A stretch of 64,000 nucleotides of DNA from contig CP159990.1 of assembly GCA_040702975.1 (NCBI GenBank), positions 1,054,001 through 1,118,000 of the forward strand, in the 5' to 3' direction. The position numbers and the translations under genes are program-made. Shown here piece after piece: positions 16,539 through 25,241 of this stretch. The stretch comes from Roseburia hominis (GTDB taxonomy: Bacteria > Bacillota > Clostridia > Lachnospirales > Lachnospiraceae). How positions within the stretch are numbered: the first letter of the stretch is position 1; every line of letters starts with the position of its first letter. Under the pieces are notes generated by a model. That model was not told the origin of the DNA. It was given only the letters and a program-made list of their open reading frames with translations, and made no database searches.

Positions 16539-17733
16539 GGTACACCTCCTTGGATATACCATCCATAGAGAGAACACACCCCTTAAGCCGTTCTATGTCT
16601 GTTGTTATATAAATATCTGTTGTGTCAGGTGTTGCATGACCAAGTATTGCTGCAATCGTTTCAATGGGAACTTCATTTTTGACCATTGTGGAAGCTGCAT
16701 TATGTCTCAACATATGCATTCCAGACATTCTGTTATCTTTATTAATACCTGCAATTCTAAAAACTTTACTGACAACAGAATGACATGCAGCATGGTCGGC
16801 GAATGGCACATATGGAGCAAAGGATCTTAGGAATAAATAATGACTATCTACCCTAGGTCTTTCTTCTGTGATGTATTTAAAAAGCGCATTGCCTACTCGT
16901 TCAGTAAGTGGAAGACAAACAACATTTCCTGTTTTACTTTGTTTGAACTGTATTGTTTCATTATTCCAGCCTATATCAGACAACTGCAGCTTTATCAAGT
17001 CGCCAGCGCGAATACCGCACGATAGACCAACTATAACGATAGCTGCATCTCTTAATGATATATTTCTTTCAGCAATACAATCATATATTTTCTGCAATTC
17101 AGTATCGGAAAGCACTGGAAGTATCTTTTTAATCCGGGGAGCATGTATTCCTGCAATAGCATTGTATAAATCAAGTCTCGCTAAGTATCGAAAAATACCT
17201 CTCAGTTCGCATAGCATCTCACGTTGGCGGCTTGTTTTGGTCGCTTTTATGTATTCCATGATTAATACTGGTGACAACTGTTCAATATCGGTTATTCTTT
17301 TACTATTTAAAAACTGTAAAAGACAGTACATTCCATACTCATAAAAATGCCTTGTGTTAGCATTATCATAGATCCTCAAAAGATAATCCTGATATTCTAT
17401 ATAAATCTTCTGATGGTTCTCATTGTCTGGAACAATTCGTCCTTTCTTCATAAGTGAAAAATCAAATGTTCCAGTAGAAAAGTATGAATCAATTAAACGA
17501 TAAAATCTTCCCTGTGTATGGTAGCGGTTGTTACTGAACTTGCCAGTTTTCTTGCTGATTACATCATCTGCATAAGCCTTACCTATTTCACTGCTATACA
17601 AGGAAACATCTCGCTCTTCACAGAACTGCTTGAATCGTCGTATCACCCCTTCATAATTAAATATGGTTGATTCGTTGTACCCCTCTACACGTAATGCATT
17701 TATACATGCAGAACAAACATCATCAATTGTCAT
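16531..17733 (-). CDS. Tyrosine recombinase, first gene of the RIT trio
   Basis: A 400-residue recombinase, intact, with Arg in S-C-G-I-R-A-G-D-L, H-M-L-R-H-N-A-A, and I-L-G-H-A-T-P-D-T-T-D-I-Y containing the Tyr nucleophile. Its long N-terminal region (about 190 residues) has the arm-binding layout. It starts near the right inverted repeat and overlaps the second gene by eight bases. An AGGAGG precedes the start. Confidence 0.88.
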   Translation of the reverse strand: MTIDDVCSACINALRVEGYNESTIFNYEGVIRRFKQFCEERDVSLYSSEIGKAYADDVISKKTGKFSNNRYHTQGRFYRLIDSYFSTGTFDFSLMKKGRIVPDNENHQKIYIEYQDYLLRIYDNANTRHFYEYGMYCLLQFLNSKRITDIEQLSPVLIMEYIKATKTSRQREMLCELRGIFRYLARLDLYNAIAGIHAPRIKKILPVLSDTELQKIYDCIAERNISLRDAAIVIVGLSCGIRAGDLIKLQLSDIGWNNETIQFKQSKTGNVVCLPLTERVGNALFKYITEERPRVDSHYLFLRSFAPYVPFADHAACHSVVSKVFRIAGINKDNRMSGMHMLRHNAASTMVKNEVPIETIAAILGHATPDTTDIYITTDIERLKGCVLSMDGISKEVYHE

Positions 17734-17819
17734 ACTTGAAGTACCTCCTTTATTCTTTGTACTTCAAGTATAAACACTATGCCGAAAAATGAATAAACAA
17801 CCTTTTACATAAAGCAGTT

Positions 17820-17860
17820 AATAAAATCTTCGGTATAGTATTTTCTTCGGTATAATCGGT
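17820..17860 (-). repeat. 41-bp terminal inverted repeat, right copy
   Basis: Exact reverse complement of 10897-10937. It is followed inward by AACTGCTTTAT and a CGGCATAGT-type motif (minus strand) that also appears at the left near 14541-14549, so the complete RIT inverted repeat is about 95 bp and imperfect in its inner part. Confidence 0.9.
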
Positions 17861-18806
17861 CAGGATATATTCAAATGCGGAAGCGAATTCAAAGGTCCCC
17901 ATGCGTTTTTCCAGACGGTCAAATACAAGGCGGACAGCACCCTCTGTACAACGGTTCATGAGAAAAGCAAGGAATAGCTTTTCTTTTGTGAAAAACATGG
18001 TTAACAGGGTTTTCTTTGACTCTCTTGAAGAATGGACGGTATCCATCTCAACATAGGAGGAGAGGTTTAGGTTACAGAAACCACTGTATAACCTGTTGAT
18101 AAAAATAGTCCGGTTGGTGATCTGCGTTTTGTGGCATTTTCTGGGCTTGAAACGAACTTTCCGTTTTAGGTCCATGTTCCGGGCAGTGAATAGTCCCTTA
18201 TCCAGATAAGAATACATGGTGCGGACAGACATATCTAATTCAGGGTGATTGACCAAAATATGATAAGGGACTGTCCCTGTTCGATTAATGGAGAGATAAT
18301 CTTATCCTTTTGATGCAGTTCCTGTTTAGTCATGTTGATTCCAACCCTGGAATCCCGGAGTTTTTCGCGATACTTCCTGTCTGCAAAGCGGGCGTTGTAA
18401 AGATATTTGTGTGCAATGGTGCAATGGTTGATTTTTTTCGAACAGCCATTACAAACGTAAGGGGTCTTTTCCAGTCTGCTGCAAAGTTCTTTCTCAAAGT
18501 CTTTGCAAGTCTGGTTACAAGTGGGGCAGAAGCACACTTAATGCCGCACAGAACGATCTTTCCACAGGCATTGGTTTTCTTACAGTGATAACGGTGGATA
18601 CAGAAGTTGTGGGCATTATAAAAGGTTCCTATATGATACCAGTCAGAGAGACGGTGTGCCTTTACTTCTTTTGATATCGTAGTTGGATCTTTGCAAAGGA
18701 AGCGGGCAATATCTTTAAAAGAGGTTCCTTTGTTTAATTCATTTTCAATATAGATACGGTTATCAAGAGTAAGGTGTTTTTGGTTTCCAGGTATATATTT
18801 ACTCAT
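17861..18806 (-). pseudogene. IS30 transposase, N-terminal fragment with two frameshifts
   Basis: Starts M-S-K-Y-I-P-G-N-Q-K-H-L-T-L with an AGAAGGAG site and the IS30 helix-turn-helix (S-F-K-D-I-A-R-F-L-C-K-D-P-T-T-I-S-K-E-V). The frame shifts near 18530 (C-A-S-C-P-T-C-N) and again near 18258 (Q-S-L-Y-H-I-L-V-N-H-P-E-L). It ends at L-T-D where the RIT element was inserted. Dead even before that insertion, or decayed since. Confidence 0.85.
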
Positions 18807-19015
18807 AATAGTGCTCCTTCTACTGCTGTCAGAAGGAAATATAAGGATATCATTTTTATGTGAAAGAGTAAATATCAACTGTGCTGGAGTAAATTCCCCT
18901 CTTCATTGGAGGAGTGGAATTTAAAATTTCATTTTTCATCATCGTTAAAAGGTTCCACACACCTTCAAAAAACACCCCGTCTGTGCTAAAATATCAGAGT
19001 AGTAAAAGTCCTCGA

Positions 19016-19309
19016 TTTCTACTACGTTTTTACTACTACACAAGGCTTTAACTTGCATTATTTTGGCTCATTTTGCTAAAAATGTAGATTTCTTAACAAA
19101 CAGGAAGATTGGCGAAAAAGTTGCTAAAACTGGGCAAAATAGGGCAATGTAGAGCAATTCGGAAAGGGAAAATACATGATAAAAATACTCTTTATCTGCC
19201 ACGGCAGGATTTACGAGACATGAGAAAAGTGTTGAAAATTAAGCACTTCCTGTGTTTCTTGCTTGAGTTTACCAATGATTTACCAATATTTCTGGAGGGT
19301 CGGACTTGC
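19016..19309 (+). repeat. Attachment-site copy C with element ends
   Basis: Same order as copy B: TTTCTACTACGTTTTTACTA, leader, ATG 19176 coding M-I-K-I-L-F-I-C-H-G, core TGCCACGGCA at 19197-19206, GGATTTAC, and the tail TTTACCAATATTTCTGGAGG to GACTTGC. Marks the junction between islands 2 and 3. From 18931 to 19015 nothing else is visible. Confidence 0.75.
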
Positions 19310-19650
19310 TAAGTAATAAAATATTATGTTTTGTAATGACAATAATTCTATGTTTAGCTTTTTGCGGGGAGATAGTTCTGGCAACCGAAAAAAGTGTAGA
19401 TTATGAAGCAATTAGCGCACAAATTGCGAGGGACGTTGAGAAAATCATATTCTGGGAATGGCTGTATGTGTCGTGGATAAGGATGGAGTTATACTTGAAG
19501 AAACATATGGAAATTGTATCAGTGTAGAACAACCATTTATTATTGGTTCTATGAGCAAATTTTTTACTGCAATATCAATTATGCAACTTCAAGAGCAAGG
19601 AAGAATTGATTTGGATGCTTCAATTTCTCAATATCGCGTTATGCAAGTCA
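19306..19650 (+). pseudogene. Serine hydrolase (beta-lactamase/PBP4*-like) fragment
   Basis: From TTG 19306 the frame encodes a signal peptide (I-L-C-F-V-M-T-I-I-L-C-L-A-F-C) and the start of a mature protein; near 19445 the frame shifts, and the other frame goes on G-M-A-V-C-V-V-D-K-D-G to I-G-S-M-S-K-F-F-T-A, containing the Ser-x-x-Lys active site. After Q-E-Q-G-R-I-D-L-D-A the homology stops at about 19640. So the gene is both frameshifted and truncated. Family: class C beta-lactamase-like peptidases of the cell envelope. Confidence 0.75.
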
Positions 19651-19820
19651 TGTCATTCAAGCATACACGCGAAGAGAGGGGACTATTGGGAAAACTGCCG
19701 CGGATAGGAGTGGTGAAATCTCTATACGTAAGGCTTCCAGGGAACGGCGCGGGGGTCACGCGTGCAAAATCGCGAAATGAAAGACGGGGGGGATGGAGTT
19801 GTATGTTCACTTCAGATTTC
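19651..19820. other. GC-rich stretch of unknown origin
   Basis: Composition changes sharply to G-rich DNA (GCGCGGGGGTCACGCG near 19746, a run of seven G at 19786-19792). An open frame crosses it but resembles nothing I know. It replaces the missing rest of the serine hydrolase gene. Confidence 0.4.
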
Positions 19821-19822
19821 GA

Positions 19823-19851
19823 TTGACAAACAGCCGGTTTGATTGTAATAT
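19823..19851 (+). promoter_or_regulatory. Sigma-A-type promoter of the second AbiE operon
   Basis: TTGACA (19823-19828), a 17-base spacer and TAATAT (19846-19851), about 70 bases before the AbiEi start at 19922. Confidence 0.65.
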
Positions 19852-19921
19852 TTAATTTAAATTCCGCAGAACAATAAAATGCCGAAAATAAATTAAATAA
19901 AATGAAATCGAGGTGGAAAAG

Positions 19922-20509
19922 ATGGCAGGTACAGCAGTTCTTCCTGAAGATCAGAAGATCTTTTCCATGCAGGAGCTTAAGAGCAGAGGCTTCTCACAGT
20001 ATAAGGTCAGTAAGCTGGTCAGCGAAGGAAAGCTTATAAAACTGAATAAGAGCTATTACGAGAACGCAGAGTATCGTGGAGAGGAATCAGACTTTTATTA
20101 TGCAGAGGCCTATGCGCCGAAAGGCGTAATCTGTCTGCTCAGTGCAGCAGTCTATTATCATCTGACGACATTCATTCCGGATGCAGTTGATGTTGCCATT
20201 CCGAGGAAGGCAAAGATATCTACTATGCCGGATTGGCCGCAGATGAATGTCCATCATTATACAGATGACAGACATGAGATGGGAGTCACAACGGTCAAGG
20301 AAGGTAAGAATGAGTTCCAGATCTACGATATGGAAAAGACTGTCGTGGATATCGTGTTTTACAGAGAGAAGGTTGGGATAGAAGAAACCAAGGAAATCCT
20401 TGTGACCTATCTGCAACGGAAGGATCGGAATCTGAACCGGCTTCTGAAATATGCAGAACGGATGAAATGCGATAAAGTGATGAGACAATATCTGGAGGTG
20501 CTCATATGA
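19922..20509 (+). CDS. AbiEi-family antitoxin, second copy
   Basis: A 195-residue protein with winged-helix start (F-S-M-Q-E-L-K-S-R-G-F-S-Q-Y-K-V) and the AbiEi domain end (Y-D-M-E-K-T-V-V-D-I-V, L-L-K-Y-A-E-R-M). ATG 19922 is preceded by GAGGTGG. The stop overlaps the toxin start (ATGA at 20506). It differs strongly from the copy at 6537, so they are separate acquisitions. The antitoxin is intact while its toxin is frameshifted. Confidence 0.85.
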   Translation: MAGTAVLPEDQKIFSMQELKSRGFSQYKVSKLVSEGKLIKLNKSYYENAEYRGEESDFYYAEAYAPKGVICLLSAAVYYHLTTFIPDAVDVAIPRKAKISTMPDWPQMNVHHYTDDRHEMGVTTVKEGKNEFQIYDMEKTVVDIVFYREKVGIEETKEILVTYLQRKDRNLNRLLKYAERMKCDKVMRQYLEVLI

Positions 20510-21389
20510 TAAGTGCGATATCAGTAAAAGACAGACTGAAGAATCAGGCTGTTGCAAACGGAAAGACGTTTCAGGAAGCACTGACGGCGTATGGGTTGGA
20601 AAGAACCGTATACAGACTGTCGGTGTCAGAATATGTGGAGCGTTTTACTCTGAAGGGCGGTATATTCCTGTATGCTCTTTTTGAAGGTGAATTTGCAAGA
20701 GCACAAGAGACATTGATCTTCTGGCAAGAAACATGCCGAATAATGTGGAGGATATGAAGAAAGTATTTGAAAACATATTCTCCATCGAGTGCGATGATGC
20801 TTTGCGGTATGACTTGGGCACGCTGAATGTAAAGGATATAACAGAATTCAAGGAATATCACGGCATAAGTGTGTCCATTATGGCATATTTGAACAGGACA
20901 AAAGTTCCGGTATCTATTGATATCGGGTTTGGTGACGTCGTTTATCCGGACAGAGTGAAGATGGATTTTCCGGTGCTGCTCGATATGGAAGTGCCCGAGA
21001 TTTATGCGTATTCGATCTCTTCGGTAATCTCTGAGAAGTTTGAAGCAATCGTTTCCTTGGGAGACGCCAACAGCAGATATAAAGACTTCTATGATATCTA
21101 CATACTTGCTGATAGGTATGATCTTGATGGAGGAGAACTGAAGGAAGCTGTCAAAGAAACTTTTGAACACAGAGGCACCGGATTCGATGATATATTTGCT
21201 TTCACGGATGATTTCATAACAAGCGAGATTCATCAAAGCAGGTGGAAGGCATTTTTGAAAAAGAAAAAGGCACTGGTGAAGGCAGAACTGGTTGATGTGG
21301 TAAATATGCTGCGAACATTACTGTTGCCGATTGTTGACAATATAACCGATGATCAGGAATATGCCGCAAAGTGGGAGCATGAATTCTGA
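20506..21389 (+). pseudogene. AbiEii-type nucleotidyltransferase toxin, frameshifted
   Basis: The first frame runs M-I-S-A-I-S-V-K-D-R-L-K to F-T-L-K-G-G-I-F-L-Y-A, then misreads. The second frame takes over at R-D-I-D-L-L-A-R-N-M and is open to 21389. Inserting one A near 20702 (GCA-ACA-AGA) gives A-T-R-D-I-D-L-L, the metal-binding motif of the nucleotidyltransferase, so the lesion hits the active site. An intact protein would have about 294 residues. The toxin modifies RNA or nucleotides in known relatives. Confidence 0.82.
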
Positions 21390-21480
21390 AGCTGGAAGTA
21401 GAAAACAATAAGTTGATCAATTGTATACGAATTGAGGGAGTGGAACGAAACATAAAGAGGTAGTTTTATAAACAAAGAAG

Positions 21481-21649
21481 TAATTTTGTCAAAAAGCAGG
21501 AAGGAGTTTTGGTTATGATTAGAGTACTTTTTTGCTGTCATGGCAGGATTTACCAGGTGTGATAATAAAGCCAGTAAATTAAGTATTTCCTGTGTTTCTT
21601 GCTTGAGTTTACTAATGATTTACCAATATTTCTGGAGAGTCAGACTTGC
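21481..21649 (+). repeat. Attachment-site copy D with element left end
   Basis: ATG 21515 codes M-I-R-V-L-F-C-C-H-G; the core reads TGTCATGGCA (two changes) at 21536-21545, followed by GGATTTACCAGGTGTGA and the shared tail TTTACCAATATTTCTGGAGA to GACTTGC. It lies left of the defence operon and opens island 4. From 21650 to 21894 I see AT-rich DNA with no recognisable gene. Confidence 0.75.
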
Positions 21650-21894
21650 GATATATGATACCAAAAGCTGTATAGAAAAATATAAGGACGCATGATATAA
21701 TTAGTATTAACTTGGATAGATATACTATTGGATGTACGACAGACGATGTTATGGATATTATTCCCAAAGAAGGACAGTGTCTCTTATTAGTTCTGATTTA
21801 CGGAAATTATAATCAGAAAGAATGAGCTTAATGGATGATAAATCTATGATTGTTATAGATACAATTGAACTTAATCAATAAGGAGAGAAACAAA

Positions 21895-23334
21895 ATGGAT
21901 AAAGCTTATGATGCCGTTTTGCAGAGCGAGGTAGACGCTTCAGTTATCGCAAAATCCTCATATAGTTTTTTGAGGGATAGATTCCGCTACCAATGTCTGT
22001 GTTGTGGTGAAGAAGTCTATCTTGCTGCGGTTGATAGTAGTGAACGCTCTCCTCATTTTAGACATCGGAGAGGAAATAACGATACAGAATGTGAACGATA
22101 TCTTGGGCAACCAGGCGCAGTGGAACACTTTGCGCTCTTGAGAAAGCATAAACAGGAACATATAGAATTTTGTTTTAACAAAGATAGAAGGGTATTCGAG
22201 ATTTGTGCTTCTTTTGCGGAAGATGAACTTCGGGTGTATGAAGAAGAAAACAGCAGAATGACGGTATCTTCAAAATATTACGTCGAGCCATTCCTGTCTA
22301 TTCCTCTTAATAAAGGGGTATTCATTCCGGGCGGGAAAAGTTATTTTACTATTACAGAATTTTCAACGGAGTATTTTGTTTCCTTTAACTCCGGGATTAG
22401 TCGCTGTATCTATCAGGATGTAATGAGGGCCACAGAGAAAATCAATATATTCAGAGTCAGGATGCAGGATGAACACTGTAGGCATCAGACATCATCACTT
22501 CTTTATACAGATACCAAGTATATTGGTATATCTGAGAATGAAGAAGCTCTGCAGGAACTTGCATCTTTAGAATATGTTATTTCAGAAGAAGAGATGTTTT
22601 CTTTTACCACAGAAAACAGGATATTCTATGGATTGCAGTTTTATGTAAAAAGGGCAGAATTTTCTGTCCTGTGTTTCTTACAGAAGCACGATTATCAGAT
22701 TGAAACAGCGGAAGCGTTCAGCATTTTATGGCCACCGGTTTATACCAGAGATTCATATTCTATATGCGCCGGAGATACGGTATATGTACATTCAAGTTTT
22801 GAGCTGATTCCTCATGGAAATATGAATGCAGGTGGTATTTTTGTCAGGGAGATCAGCAGAAATGTGCTGGAACTTCACATTGATGATGAAGTCATCATAC
22901 ATGAAAAGAATATTGATATATGTATTCAGAGGGAAAGAAAACTGGGAAATGAAACAGTTCTGGAAGAACCGGTGACCACATATTCTGACAGATATACCGT
23001 TCCTGACCAGTACAATTACTTTCTGTTCGACCAGAACGGATGCACACGACTGAGTCCAGGCTCAAACGTATATCTTTCCGAAGCGGATCGGATTGTCGGA
23101 TATAAAAACGGACATCTAAAAGCATTCGTGTGTGCATGTCCGAAAGAAAAAACAGGTACCAGACAACTTATAGACGATATTCTGAAATATCATCCACAAT
23201 CGGAACCGTTTGAGCTGGATGATTTCATGGATATCATAACAGACGAAACAGTCTTATCGTACCTGGAAAACTGTTATAGGAGCGGGCGGATCAATACAGT
23301 CATTAAACGGTACATCAAGGAGGAACTGATTTGA
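21895..23334 (+). CDS. Zinc-ribbon protein, CoiA-like N-terminus, first gene of defence-like operon
   Basis: A 479-residue protein. Residues 30-75 show F-R-Y-Q-C-L-C-C-G-E-E-V, then S-P-H-F-R-H-R-R-G and a further Cys, the ribbon that opens CoiA-like proteins; E-H-F-A-L-L-R-K-H-K follows. The remaining 400 residues are beta-rich and match nothing I know. No nuclease motif is clear. AGGAGA precedes ATG 21895. Its stop overlaps the next start (TTGA at 23331), and all five genes run in one direction with overlaps, so they form one operon. Confidence 0.6.
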   Translation: MDKAYDAVLQSEVDASVIAKSSYSFLRDRFRYQCLCCGEEVYLAAVDSSERSPHFRHRRGNNDTECERYLGQPGAVEHFALLRKHKQEHIEFCFNKDRRVFEICASFAEDELRVYEEENSRMTVSSKYYVEPFLSIPLNKGVFIPGGKSYFTITEFSTEYFVSFNSGISRCIYQDVMRATEKINIFRVRMQDEHCRHQTSSLLYTDTKYIGISENEEALQELASLEYVISEEEMFSFTTENRIFYGLQFYVKRAEFSVLCFLQKHDYQIETAEAFSILWPPVYTRDSYSICAGDTVYVHSSFELIPHGNMNAGGIFVREISRNVLELHIDDEVIIHEKNIDICIQRERKLGNETVLEEPVTTYSDRYTVPDQYNYFLFDQNGCTRLSPGSNVYLSEADRIVGYKNGHLKAFVCACPKEKTGTRQLIDDILKYHPQSEPFELDDFMDIITDETVLSYLENCYRSGRINTVIKRYIKEELI

Positions 23335-25241
23335 ATTACTTGATAGAACTTACAAAAGAAGAAATTAAGTATGTATGTACTGTTATTCCGTTTAAGGAGG
23401 CATCTGCGTACTTCAAAAGGTATCCGAAAGAGTTCAACAAATTAAGACCGGGATTCCGTGTAAAGTCGTTGGACGAGGATACCATCGTCCGGATACTTTA
23501 TGACTTCCGAAACAGGGATTTTATCGCTTCTTTTCTGAACAAGCATATTGACCGATGGATTAAAGAAATTGATAAAGAAATAGCAAAAGCGTGTGAGAAT
23601 GGGCTTGATCAAGAGGCGGTCTATATTGATGTGTTGTCACGTTCTTTTTTTTCGAAAAACGTTGCGCTGTTCTTCAAAATCAAAGGGGAAGAAAAGACGG
23701 AAGATTATCTGAAGGTCATGGGCTCATCTGTTTTCTATCAGTCTGCTCATCAAAAAACAGATGAAGAAGAATTGGATTTATTAAAGAAAAGGCAACTGGA
23801 GCTTACTGGTATTCAGGAAGAGTTAAAGAACCGAATTTCTAATGAAAAGAAGGAAGTAGAAAGACTGAGAAAAAAGGAAACAGAGCTGAAAATCGAACTA
23901 AAGGAAAAAATAAAACAGCTCGAGCTAGAGCAGGAAAAGAGCTCTTGTCTTTCCGAAAAAGCGGATAAACTGGAAGCAGAGCTTAAAAAAAATCAGGATG
24001 ATGAGGTATGGAAGATTGCGGAGATGCAACAGAAGATTGACACCCTTACCTCCAGACTTAAGGATCAGACCCAAAAGGCAGCAGGATACGAGTCCAGCCT
24101 CTCAGAATATGTATCTAGACTTTCTTCCGCCAAGGAGGACATCGCGACATGGAAAAATATGGTAAGAAGTCGTGAGAAACAGCTTTTTACATATAAAGCG
24201 GAAAGAGCATCGTTTTTAACAGAGCAAGAATCTAACCGGAAGCAGATTAGAGAACTTAAGGAAGCACTTGATAAAGCACTTGGTGTTGAAAAAGTATATA
24301 AAGAATGTCTTTCTGCGCTTAGTACAGAAAAAGAATCCTATCTGCAGAAGAACAGGGAGCTGGAAGATACATTGGAAGTGCAGAAAAATATTGAGACTGC
24401 AGCAGAAGCTGTTTCAAAAAGATATGCAAATTCTGACCGGAAGATGCCGTTATGTCCAGAAGATATAAATGATTTTGATGAATATTTCAGACATAACCTT
24501 GAAAATATTGGATTCGACGAGAACGAAGATGGTTCATCAGATTTTGTAGATTATCTTGAAAAGAGTTTTTTTCATGGTATTCCGGTGCTGATTAAAAGAG
24601 GAGCGGGAATCAATTTGGCCAACTGTTTGGCAAACACGATTTATGGTGTGCCGTTTGCAGCTAATCTGCTGTATTCGGAAGGTGCAGGCGTACAAAAGAT
24701 AAAAGAGTTTCTTGCAGATACTCCTGATAGGGTCGTCTGCATTGACGGCTTTATTGGGAATTGTAATGAAATGGAATTAATCCCGGTGCTTGAACAGTAT
24801 CGTAACAAGATTATTATTCTTACTTACATGTATGACCAGACACTGAGATTTGTTCCGTACGAAATTCTTTCTTCAGTTCATTTTATCAGTGCAGATATAT
24901 TTAGTTCGATATTAAGAATCAGGGATATTACGGAGAACCCTTCCGAAGTAAAAGAAATCACGTCTGCATACAGAAGCAATGCAGGAGCTGACAGTCGGTC
25001 ACAGAAGATATTCTATGAGATCGCATGCGAATGTGGATTAGGAAAGGATACAGCATGTGCGATGGTTGACATGATCGAAGATGAACACCATTTGAACGAA
25101 ATGCTGATGTTCACGCTTCTTCCATATGTGTCCAAAGTTCTCGGGAAGAATCCTTACAACTGCTCCAAACGTCTTCAGCGGTATGCTGGGGAGACAGGGC
25201 GTTGTTCGAAGAAAGATATTTTGATGAGGTGGTTTGGATAG
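23331..25241 (+). CDS. Coiled-coil protein with degenerate P-loop-like C-terminal domain
   Basis: A 636-residue protein starting at TTG 23331, seven bases after AAGGAGG. Residues 1-140 are a helical domain; 145-370 are a continuous Glu/Lys/Leu coiled coil; 380-636 look like an ATPase fold: a segment I-P-V-L-I-K-R-G-A-G-I-N-L-A where a Walker A would be but without Gly-Lys-Ser/Thr, and R-V-V-C-I-D-G-F resembling Walker B. It may bind but probably not hydrolyse ATP. A structural or sensing part of the operon is inferred. Confidence 0.55.
   Translation: MNYLIELTKEEIKYVCTVIPFKEASAYFKRYPKEFNKLRPGFRVKSLDEDTIVRILYDFRNRDFIASFLNKHIDRWIKEIDKEIAKACENGLDQEAVYIDVLSRSFFSKNVALFFKIKGEEKTEDYLKVMGSSVFYQSAHQKTDEEELDLLKKRQLELTGIQEELKNRISNEKKEVERLRKKETELKIELKEKIKQLELEQEKSSCLSEKADKLEAELKKNQDDEVWKIAEMQQKIDTLTSRLKDQTQKAAGYESSLSEYVSRLSSAKEDIATWKNMVRSREKQLFTYKAERASFLTEQESNRKQIRELKEALDKALGVEKVYKECLSALSTEKESYLQKNRELEDTLEVQKNIETAAEAVSKRYANSDRKMPLCPEDINDFDEYFRHNLENIGFDENEDGSSDFVDYLEKSFFHGIPVLIKRGAGINLANCLANTIYGVPFAANLLYSEGAGVQKIKEFLADTPDRVVCIDGFIGNCNEMELIPVLEQYRNKIIILTYMYDQTLRFVPYEILSSVHFISADIFSSILRIRDITENPSEVKEITSAYRSNAGADSRSQKIFYEIACECGLGKDTACAMVDMIEDEHHLNEMLMFTLLPYVSKVLGKNPYNCSKRLQRYAGETGRCSKKDILMRWFG

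Larger units (their letters stand above)
10875..17855 (-). mobile_element. Recombinase-In-Trio (RIT) element, itself interrupted
   Basis: Three consecutive, overlapping tyrosine recombinase genes (17733 to 14559, minus strand) inside long inverted repeats are the definition of RIT elements. The right end starts with a 41-bp sequence (17820-17860) exactly inverted at 10897-10937; beyond it the repeat continues through AACTGCTTTAT at 17809-17819 and, on the left, at 14506-14516. The left repeat is therefore cut in two by the transposon at 10937-14497. The extra 22 bases at 10875-10896 (GTTAT...ATAAC) are unexplained. The target was an IS30 transposase gene. Confidence 0.8.
10260..18930 (-). mobile_element. 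IS30-family element, split by nested insertions
   Basis: A 16-bp inverted repeat GAAATTTTAAATTCCA marks both ends: 10260-10275 and, reversed, 18915-18930. Between them lie the two halves of one IS30-type transposase, 17861-18806 and 10509-10874, separated by a 6.98-kb insertion flanked by the 5-bp direct repeat TCGGT (10870-10874 and 17856-17860). Removing the insertion and one TCGGT rejoins the transposase in frame (L-T-D-R-G-S-E-F). Right of the left inverted repeat, 10276-10508 holds no gene. Confidence 0.85.

Noticed and set aside
8053..21649. Phosphatase fragments as true small genes
   Set aside because: They stop after about 16 codons and differ after the core; they are best explained as attachment-site copies.
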